From the NCBI GenBank assembly GCA_964609495.1, contig CAZSTA010000123.1, positions 1 to 10,791 on the forward strand: 10,791 nucleotides of DNA. The letters run 5' to 3'. A model generated the notes under the pieces. It saw only the letters and a list, made by a program, of their open reading frames with translations, was not told the origin of the DNA and did no database searches. Shown in pieces: positions 5,477-10,791 of this stretch. Source of the DNA: CAZSTA01 sp964609495 [NCBI: uncultured bacterium] (GTDB taxonomy: Bacteria > CAZSTA01). Position 1 is the first letter of the stretch, and each line of letters opens with the position of its first letter. The position numbers and the translations under genes were made by a program.

Positions 5477-6847
5477 ATGAATGTAGTTATCATCTTCCTA
5501 GACAGCTTTCGATGGGATCATGTCAGTGTCTATAATCGGGGTCGACCTCCGTTTGAGGGAATTGTCGCCTGCAAGACTCCTAATCTGGACCGCTTTGCCC
5601 AGAAGTGCGTCATCTTTGAAAATGCCTATCCAGAGGCTCTCCCCACGATGCCCGTTCGACTACAGTTTACGACGGGTCAACGCACTCTAGCCTCCCGAGG
5701 TTGGGAGCCGATGAAGGAAAACGACATCCCTATCCAAAAGATCCTCGGGGACCAGGGATATGTCTCGGGACTTATCGCAGACACATACCATTTCCGAGCT
5801 CCAGGGATGAACTACCATCGAGATTTCAACTGCTATCGCTGGATTAGAGGACAGGAATATGACCCCTGGTTCAGTTCACTTCCGAAACGAAACATAGATG
5901 ACTACGTCAATGAAAACTACCCGGAGATATGGCGTAAGCGGGTGGCCCAATTTCTTGCCAACACGGATGATTTTCATAGCGAGGAGGACTGGTTTCCCGC
6001 GAAGGTAGTTGATGAGGCTTGCCGATGGCTAAAAGCTAATCGAGGTTACGAGAAGGTCCTCTTATGGATCGACAGCTTTGACCCCCACGAACCCTGGGAT
6101 CCCCCTAAACGTTGGGACACCTATACCGATCCCTCCTACTCTGGAAAGAGACTGATCTTGCCGATGGGCGGACCAGTGACGAACTGGGCTACCCCTGAAG
6201 AGATTCAACATATTCGGGGACTATATGCGGGGGAGGCGGCCTTTGTAGATTACTGCTTCGGAAGGTTATTCAATTGCCTGGAGGGAGAGGGTTATCTCGA
6301 GGATAGCTTCATTATCGTGCTAGCCGATCACGGACATCCCCTTGGCGATCACGGAAAGTTCCTCAAGGGCGGAGACAGGATGTATAGCGAACTCCTCAAA
6401 GCTCCGTTCCTCGTCCACTTGCCGAACTCCGAGAACGGAGGGATGAGAACAGATGCCCTGGTCTATTTCCACGACGTGTTACCGACTATCCTGGATTTGA
6501 TGGGGCAAAAGAATAACACAGAAGCCATGCATGGAAAGAGTTTTCTCCCGGTGCTGAAGGGTGATACCAATGAGCATCGTCCGGCTATCATCACTGGTTA
6601 TCACGAAGCGCTGGAGCGTTGCATTCGCGACAAGAGATGGAGCTATGTTATTCGCCCCGAAGGCGAGCCCGATGAACTCTACGACTTGAAAAACGATTGG
6701 AGAGAGACAACTAATCTCATCGATTCTCACTATAAGGAAGCCCAGAGGCTATCAGCGATGTTTGGGGGATACTTCCGTAGGGGGCAGGTTCAGGCTGTAA
6801 AGGGAATTCAGGGTCGCTACGAAATGGCCTCGGGAAGTGTGGGCTAA
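5477..6847 (+). CDS. Sulfatase-fold (alkaline phosphatase superfamily) hydrolase with Thr at the formylglycine position
   Basis: The protein has 456 residues, lacks a signal peptide and is probably cytoplasmic. The ATG is preceded by GAGAGGTAAAAGG (5461-5473). N-terminal metal-site sequence is FLDSFRWDH (D9). TPNLDRFAQKCVIFENAYPE (34-53) is a sulfatase signature, as are DPHEPW (202-207), the metal motif ADHGHPLGDHGK (283-294) and the C-terminal ELYDLKNDWRETTNL block (about 400-414). The catalytic box, normally C/S-x-P-x-R followed by TG, here reads TMPVR-LQF-TTG. Thr57 therefore stands where sulfatases have the cysteine or serine that becomes formylglycine. Threonine is the nucleophile in NPP-type members of this superfamily, so phosphodi- or monoester hydrolysis, or transfer, is more likely than sulfate-ester hydrolysis. 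I recall PT-x-P-x-R boxes in other members of this subgroup, so it is probably a subfamily trait. The gene looks slightly GC-richer than its neighbours. It probably heads an operon with the next two genes. Confidence 0.88.
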   Translation: MNVVIIFLDSFRWDHVSVYNRGRPPFEGIVACKTPNLDRFAQKCVIFENAYPEALPTMPVRLQFTTGQRTLASRGWEPMKENDIPIQKILGDQGYVSGLIADTYHFRAPGMNYHRDFNCYRWIRGQEYDPWFSSLPKRNIDDYVNENYPEIWRKRVAQFLANTDDFHSEEDWFPAKVVDEACRWLKANRGYEKVLLWIDSFDPHEPWDPPKRWDTYTDPSYSGKRLILPMGGPVTNWATPEEIQHIRGLYAGEAAFVDYCFGRLFNCLEGEGYLEDSFIIVLADHGHPLGDHGKFLKGGDRMYSELLKAPFLVHLPNSENGGMRTDALVYFHDVLPTILDLMGQKNNTEAMHGKSFLPVLKGDTNEHRPAIITGYHEALERCIRDKRWSYVIRPEGEPDELYDLKNDWRETTNLIDSHYKEAQRLSAMFGGYFRRGQVQAVKGIQGRYEMASGSVG

Positions 6848-6870
6848 ATTTAAGCGGAGGTAAAAATAAA

Positions 6871-7710
6871 ATGGTAACAAAGGAGGTTTTATTAATTATT
6901 TTGGCATTACCGATAATTGCCCTCTCTAGTTGCGGGGGAGTGGAGAGTTCGGGGATTATGCCTGAGGAGGGAATAAAAATTTTAACTATTATTGTTATTT
7001 ACGATAACAATCCCTATAAGGAGGGATTGGAAACCGCCTGGGGGTTCTCCTGTCTGGTGAGGGGAGCAGAGAAGACTGTCCTCTTCGATACTGGGGGAGA
7101 TGGTTCAATATTGCTCGCGAATATGAAGAGGTTAGGGATCGACCCTAAGGAGGTGGAGGTGGTCGTCCTCTCCCATATCCATGGAGATCATGTGGGAGGA
7201 TTATCTAGCTTTCTTAGTGAGAACCACGATGTTACAGTATATTTGCCAAAATCATTTCCTCAGAGTTTCAAAGATGGAGTGAAGAGATATGGAGCAGAGC
7301 CAGTGGAGGTCTATGACCCTCTGAAGATCTGCGAACAGGTCTATTCCACCGGAGAGCTCGGAGTTGGAATAAGAGAACAATCTTTGGTGATTCATACTGA
7401 GGGAGGACTAGCGGTAATCACTGGTTGTGCGCATCCTGGCATAGTAAGTATAGTGGAGAAGGCAAAAGATTTAGTGAAAGCGGAGGTCCTCTTCGTGATG
7501 GGGGGCTTTCACCTAGGCAGCAAAAGCGAAGGTGAGATAGAGCAGATCATCGCTAGCTTCAAGCAACTGGGAGTTCGCTATGCCGGTCCCTGCCACTGTT
7601 CAGGAGATCGGGCAAGGCAACTATTTGAAGAAGCTTATGGCAAGAATTTCTTGCGTATAGGTGTGGGGGAAACAATAACTATAAGTGAAGATCATATTTC
7701 AGGCAACTGA
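6871..7710 (+). CDS. Lipoprotein metallo-beta-lactamase-fold enzyme (MJ0301/DHPMP-synthase-like family)
   Basis: The protein has 279 residues. The ATG follows GGAGG (6856-6860) at 10-base spacing, 23 bp after the sulfatase-fold gene. Residues 1-21 form a lipoprotein signal with a lipobox-like LSSC (18-21), so Cys21 would be acylated and the enzyme held outside the cytoplasm. The MBL metal motif SHIHGDHVGG gives H102, H104, D106 and H107; GCAHPG gives H188 and GGFHL gives H214. TAWGFSCLV, VLFDTGGDGSILLANM and the PCHCSGD block (240-246) are hallmarks of the family often annotated as 7,8-dihydropterin-6-methyl-4-(beta-D-ribofuranosyl)-aminobenzene-5'-phosphate synthase. That annotation comes from an archaeal methanopterin enzyme. 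An exported lipoprotein in a bacterium-like genome makes this substrate unlikely, so only a metal-dependent hydrolase is supported. Confidence 0.9.
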   Translation: MVTKEVLLIILALPIIALSSCGGVESSGIMPEEGIKILTIIVIYDNNPYKEGLETAWGFSCLVRGAEKTVLFDTGGDGSILLANMKRLGIDPKEVEVVVLSHIHGDHVGGLSSFLSENHDVTVYLPKSFPQSFKDGVKRYGAEPVEVYDPLKICEQVYSTGELGVGIREQSLVIHTEGGLAVITGCAHPGIVSIVEKAKDLVKAEVLFVMGGFHLGSKSEGEIEQIIASFKQLGVRYAGPCHCSGDRARQLFEEAYGKNFLRIGVGETITISEDHISGN

Positions 7711-7737
7711 ACCTGATATTCCTCCCCGGAGATATGT

Positions 7738-8367
7738 ATGCCCAGAATAGAACCCTTTGAGAAATACACAACCAAGTATGAGGATTGGTTCAGTAGGCAC
7801 AAATTCGCTTACGAATCGGAATTGCAAGCGATAAGAGAGTATTTACCTGATAGCGAAAATAGCCTCGAAGTTGGGGTGGGCAGTGGGCGATTTGCCGCCC
7901 CGTTGGGGATCAAATTCGGACTTGAACCATCCGCTAAGATGCGGGAGATCGCGAGGAGGAGGGGAATCGAGGTAGTTGCTGGTATTGCTGAGGCGCTTCC
8001 CTTCCTCGCTTCCAGCTTCGATCTTCTCCTGATGGTTACGACCATCTGCTTTGTTGATAACCTAGAATTGACCTTCAAAGAAGCTTATAGGGTATTAAGA
8101 GCGGATGGTTGCTTGATCCTCGGCTTTATCGATCGCAGTAGCCCCCTGGGGAAATTATACGAAAAATATAAAGCGGACAATGTATTTTATCGAGATGCAA
8201 CTTTCTATTCTACAGGAGAGGTTATCTCTGTTTTAGAGAAGACAGGTTTCAGGGATTTAAAATTTGGTCAAACCATCTTCAAGAATTTATCGGATATCGA
8301 TAGGATTGAACCGGTAAAACCAGGCTGTGGAGAAGGCTCATTCATCGTAATCAAGGCTGTGAGATAA
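7738..8367 (+). CDS. Class I SAM-dependent methyltransferase (type 11)
   Basis: The protein has 209 residues. The ATG follows GGAG (7728-7731) with 6-base spacing, 27 bp after the lipoprotein gene, so the two are probably co-transcribed. The Rossmann-fold motifs are visible: motif I LEVGVGSGRF (43-52), the acidic end of strand 2 GLEPS (61-65), AEALPF (84-89), motif II/III FDLLLMVTTICFVDN (94-108) and LRADGCLILGFIDR (120-133). This matches small cytoplasmic methyltransferases of the UbiE/BioC-like superfamily. The substrate cannot be told; the C-terminal half (about 150-195) that usually shapes the acceptor pocket has no family-specific motif I recognise. The stop is followed after 18 bp by the first attC-like repeat. 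Confidence 0.88.
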   Translation: MPRIEPFEKYTTKYEDWFSRHKFAYESELQAIREYLPDSENSLEVGVGSGRFAAPLGIKFGLEPSAKMREIARRRGIEVVAGIAEALPFLASSFDLLLMVTTICFVDNLELTFKEAYRVLRADGCLILGFIDRSSPLGKLYEKYKADNVFYRDATFYSTGEVISVLEKTGFRDLKFGQTIFKNLSDIDRIEPVKPGCGEGSFIVIKAVR

Positions 8368-8385
8368 AAAGCAATAGAATACCGT

Positions 8386-8447
8386 ATCTAATGACGTGTT
8401 TGTGGCTCACTTATCCAGGTGGGTCGCAAACACGCTAAATGTTAGAC
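8386..8447 (+). repeat. attC-like recombination site (site 1), long imperfect hairpin
   Basis: The outer boxes resemble integron core sites: R'' ATCTAAT (8386-8392, consensus RYYYAAC, final C replaced) and R' GTTAGAC (8441-8447, full match to GTTRRRY). They pair over 6 of 7 positions including one G-U. Between them CGTGTTTGTGGCTCAC (8395-8410) pairs with GTGGGTCGCAAACACG (8419-8434): 13 Watson-Crick and 3 G-U pairs on the top strand around an 8-base loop. R'' lies 18 bp after the methyltransferase stop and R' 25 bp before the radical SAM start. No U-tract follows, so a plain terminator is less likely, although the hairpin could still affect the transcript. Confidence 0.45.
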
Positions 8448-8472
8448 GAAGTCAACATTTAAAGGAGCAAAG

Positions 8473-9426
8473 ATGAAATACAAACATCTATTTGGTCCTG
8501 TGCCATCGAGACGATTGGGGGTTTCTCTAGGGATAGATTTAATCCCGTTCAAAACATGCACTCTGGACTGTGTATATTGTGAGTGTGGGAAGACCACTAA
8601 TCTTACGGTAGAGAGAAAGGAATACATCCCAGTCGGTGAGATCTTCGATGAGCTAAACGAATATCTCGATAATTACCCCGATTTAGATTTCATAACATTT
8701 TCCGGTTCTGGAGAACCGACTCTGCACAGCGGTATCGGTGATATAATCAATTTTTTAAAGCAAAACTACTCCCGATATAGAATTGCTCTTCTAACTAACG
8801 GCACTCTTCTTTACCAAGAGAAATTGAGAAGCGAGGTCAAAGAAGTAGATTTGATTATGCCTTCTTTAGATGCTGTCTCGGAAAATGCTTTCAAGAGAAT
8901 CAATAGACCTCATAGCAGTTTAGATCCCCGAAGAATTATCTCCGGACTGGTTGAGTTACGCAAGGAATATCCGGGGGAAATTTGGCTGGAAATATTCATT
9001 GTCCCAGGTTTGAACGATACAAAGGATGAATTACTATCGCTGAAGAAAGCTATTCGGAGGATAAATCCAGATAGAGTGCAACTAAATACGTTAGATAGGC
9101 CTGGAACGGAAAGTTGGGTGATGGCCACAAGGAAAGAGGAATTAGAAGCGATATCATCTTATCTTGGGAATGCAGAAATTATAACAGAATTTACCTCAAG
9201 GAAGAAGATCACCAGTTTTAGCAAGGACATCGAGGGGAATATATTATCAACCTTAAAAAGGAGACCTTGCACAGCTAAGGATGTATCTCACTCCCTTGGG
9301 CTACATTTAAATGAGATTAATAAGTATCTCCAGGTGCTTCTGGAGACAGATAAAATCGAGGGTGAAGAGCAAGAAAGGGGGGTGTTCTTTAAGGTTAAAT
9401 CAAGTGGTCAGAGGGAATTGAAATAG
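8473..9426 (+). CDS. Radical SAM protein, COG0731 type, with C-terminal winged-helix-like domain
   Basis: The protein has 317 residues. The ATG follows AAAGGAG (8461-8467) with 5-base spacing. The opening HLFGPVPSRRLGVSLGIDL and the cluster motif C29-x3-C33-x2-C36 (TCTLDCVYCECG) are typical of the COG0731 group of radical SAM enzymes, which includes archaeal wyosine synthase relatives but whose bacterial members are mostly uncharacterised. FSGSGEPTLH (76-85) is the SAM-binding GGE-type motif, LLTNGTL (106-112) and the SLDA/RINRPH region (131-147) follow, and EIFIVPGLNDT (173-183) is a late-barrel family block. Residues about 253-309 look like a winged helix (ILSTLKRRPCTAKDVSHSLG). Cys38 is extra. 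The gene is isolated from its neighbours by two attC-like repeats, so it may have its own expression unit. The reaction is unknown. Confidence 0.9.
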   Translation: MKYKHLFGPVPSRRLGVSLGIDLIPFKTCTLDCVYCECGKTTNLTVERKEYIPVGEIFDELNEYLDNYPDLDFITFSGSGEPTLHSGIGDIINFLKQNYSRYRIALLTNGTLLYQEKLRSEVKEVDLIMPSLDAVSENAFKRINRPHSSLDPRRIISGLVELRKEYPGEIWLEIFIVPGLNDTKDELLSLKKAIRRINPDRVQLNTLDRPGTESWVMATRKEELEAISSYLGNAEIITEFTSRKKITSFSKDIEGNILSTLKRRPCTAKDVSHSLGLHLNEINKYLQVLLETDKIEGEEQERGVFFKVKSSGQRELK

Positions 9427-9444
9427 TCGAAAACATATTGTATC

Positions 9445-9515
9445 ACATAACAGCGTATTTGGGTCTCATTCATCCCAACACTTTAAACACTTCGCAAACG
9501 TGCGAAACATTGAGT
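9445..9515 (+). repeat. attC-like recombination site (site 2), degenerate
   Basis: This site aligns with site 1. R''-like ACATAAC (9445-9451, 6 of 7) again lies exactly 18 bp after the upstream stop and is followed by two bases and CGTATTTGGG. GCGTATTTG (9453-9461) pairs with CAAACGTGC (9495-9503) with one mismatch and two G-U pairs. The right side TCGCAAACGTGCGAAAC parallels site 1, placing R' at ATTGAGT (9509-9515), where the first G of GTTRRRY is A. Inside are two local hairpins: TTGGG/CCCAA (9459-9463/9474-9478) and TTCGCA-AACG-TGCGAA (9491-9506). The changed G suggests an inactive or diverged site. Confidence 0.35.
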
Positions 9516-9539
9516 TGCTAAATAAAGGAGAGTCGCTAT

Positions 9540-10619
9540 ATGATATTAAACGCGGATTTAGAGAAAGCCAAAGCAAGATGGGAAGCCTGGTTTGACGGGA
9601 CCCTTAAAAAGGGTCCGATTGTTTCGATAACTGCCCCCCTTAGTAAATCCAGGGTAACACCTTTTGATGTAAAGCAACCTGATACAATAGAGGAGAGATG
9701 GACCGACGCTGAATACAGAGCAAGAGTTGTTAGAAATTCGATTATGTCCACCTGGTATGGTGGAGATGCGGTACCATCGTGGTTTGTGAATTTCGGACCG
9801 GGATCAGTTGCCTCCTATCTTGGTTCGAGAACTGAATTTGCTGATGACACAGTTTGGTTTAACCAGTTTGAGGATAACAGTCTGGAAAATATCCTTCGGA
9901 CAATTCACTACGATGAGAACAATCGCCTATGGAAGATCGCCCAGGAAATGACAAAACGGGTTCTGGAGATCGCCGAGGGAAACTTTATCGTTTCCTTTGC
10001 GGATATAGGTGGAATATTGGATATTCTAGCTTCATTGAGAGGTTCTGAACCTCTACTTGCGGATCTCGTAGATTCTCCTGAGTTGGTTCATAAATGTGCA
10101 GACAAAATCGTGGATCTTTGGCTCAGGTATTTTTATGAACTGAAGGCTATAATGGATGCTCACGGTCAGCACGGCTATACCTGTTGGATGCCTTGTTGGT
10201 CGGAGAAGGAATGGTACACCCTCCAATGTGATTTCTCTGAGATGATCTCTCCGGATATGTTCAAGGAGTTTGTAGTGCCAAGATTAGAGAAGGAGGCTTC
10301 CACGATAGGACGCTCTATCTATCACTGGGATGGTCCCGGTGAACTTCCCCATCTCGATCACATCCTCAGCGTAGAAAAGGTGAACGCTGTTCAGTATGTT
10401 TCTGTTGTCCCTCGTGATCCTCCTAACGAATCTCTCCATTGGCTTCCCTATTACAGGCGTATCGCAGAATCAGGAAGGGGAGTATTTATCTTCACTAGCG
10501 ATTTCGATCAGACCTATGAGCTTTCTCAGAGGATGCCCGCGGAGAGGCTTGCCTTTCACATCCATGCGAAAAGCAAGGATGACGCGATAGCTTTCCTGAA
10601 GAGGTTCGATCTGGAATAA
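9540..10619 (+). CDS. Uroporphyrinogen-decarboxylase-family (URO-D-like) protein
   Basis: The protein has 359 residues. The ATG follows AAAGGAG (9524-9530) with 9-base spacing. The region YHWDGPGELPHLDHIL (261-276) with H262 and D264, and the conserved run ISPDMFKEFVVPRLEK (236-251), mark the URO-D/MtaA-like TIM-barrel superfamily, as does DIGGILDILASLRGSE (155-170). The end (HIHAKSKDDAIAFLKR, 340-355) fits the last barrel helix. H211, C215, C219 and C230 could include the zinc ligands used by corrinoid methyltransferase members, but the spacing is not diagnostic. The N-terminus lacks the RERV...PDRV start of true HemE-like proteins, so heme synthesis is unlikely. Methyl transfer from an O- or N-methyl compound is an inference; no corrinoid protein gene is nearby. 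It follows attC-like site 2. Confidence 0.82.
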   Translation: MILNADLEKAKARWEAWFDGTLKKGPIVSITAPLSKSRVTPFDVKQPDTIEERWTDAEYRARVVRNSIMSTWYGGDAVPSWFVNFGPGSVASYLGSRTEFADDTVWFNQFEDNSLENILRTIHYDENNRLWKIAQEMTKRVLEIAEGNFIVSFADIGGILDILASLRGSEPLLADLVDSPELVHKCADKIVDLWLRYFYELKAIMDAHGQHGYTCWMPCWSEKEWYTLQCDFSEMISPDMFKEFVVPRLEKEASTIGRSIYHWDGPGELPHLDHILSVEKVNAVQYVSVVPRDPPNESLHWLPYYRRIAESGRGVFIFTSDFDQTYELSQRMPAERLAFHIHAKSKDDAIAFLKRFDLE

Positions 10620-10666
10620 GATGGGAATCGGGCGTGTCGGAACTTTGTCGCTTATTCTCAAGATAC

Positions 10667-10695
10667 CTGACATTGAGCTTTGATTTAGATATAAT
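10667..10695 (+). promoter_or_regulatory. Strong sigma70-type promoter reading out of the window
   Basis: CTGACA (10667-10672, 5 of 6 to the -35 consensus), a 17-base spacer and a perfect TATAAT (10690-10695). Transcription should start near 10702. No Shine-Dalgarno plus start codon is obvious in the remaining 90 bases, although an ATG without a visible ribosome-binding site occurs at 10773. The product is therefore a gene with a long leader or an RNA lying beyond the window. Confidence 0.65.
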
Positions 10696-10791
10696 ATAAA
10701 TAACAGTTATAGTTATACATAAACGAAGTATCAGTTATTTTAAAGTCAGCTTCCATTGCACTCTATACGCTGATGGCGACTCAGCAACAGA

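Noticed and set aside
10620-10680. A third attC-like site after the URO-D-like gene
   Set aside because: There is a faint resemblance (GCGTGTC, ACATTGAG), but no RYYYAAC or GTTRRRY boxes at the expected places and only a broken stem.

Overview
All recognisable genes lie on the + strand. The mix is a housekeeping rsmI end, a PD40/TolB-like propeller protein, an M50 protease, a stalk-domain membrane protein, a formylglycine-enzyme-like protein, a sulfatase-fold hydrolase and URO-D-like proteins. With moderate GC, Shine-Dalgarno sequences before most genes and sigma70-type promoters, this fits a bacterium. The gene mix resembles uncultivated candidate-phylum genomes (for example Poribacteria- or Latescibacteria-like), but that placement is only an inference and nothing here fixes the taxon.

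Region 1 (1-2672): the 3' part of rsmI (16S rRNA ribose methyltransferase), then a secreted six-bladed PD40 propeller protein built from three two-blade units, then a membrane site-2 protease with a C-terminal CBS pair. Region 2 (2673-3064): 392 bp without a convincing gene, containing three inverted repeats and ending in a very good sigma70 promoter. Region 3 (3065-5326): an FGE/SUMF1-fold protein without the usual cysteine pair, then two adjacent membrane proteins that share a three-helix, FUN14-like layout; the first also carries an exported stalk domain.

Region 4 (5323-8367): a 40-codon remnant of a URO-D-family gene, overlapping the stop codon of the preceding gene, then a probable operon. 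The operon holds a sulfatase-fold hydrolase with threonine at the formylglycine position, a lipoprotein metallo-beta-lactamase-fold enzyme and a small SAM methyltransferase, with gaps of 23-27 bp. Region 5 (8368-10791): a COG0731-type radical SAM gene and a full-length URO-D-like gene. The radical SAM gene is bracketed by two related inverted repeats, each starting 18 bp after the upstream stop codon. These look like degenerate integron attC sites in the same orientation, giving the layout methyltransferase-attC-radical SAM-attC-URO-D, with no integrase in the window. A second strong promoter near the right edge reads out of the window.

The points most worth checking are the attC-like pair, the paired loss of canonical catalytic residues in the FGE-like and sulfatase-like proteins, the URO-D remnant, and the tandem FUN14-like membrane proteins.
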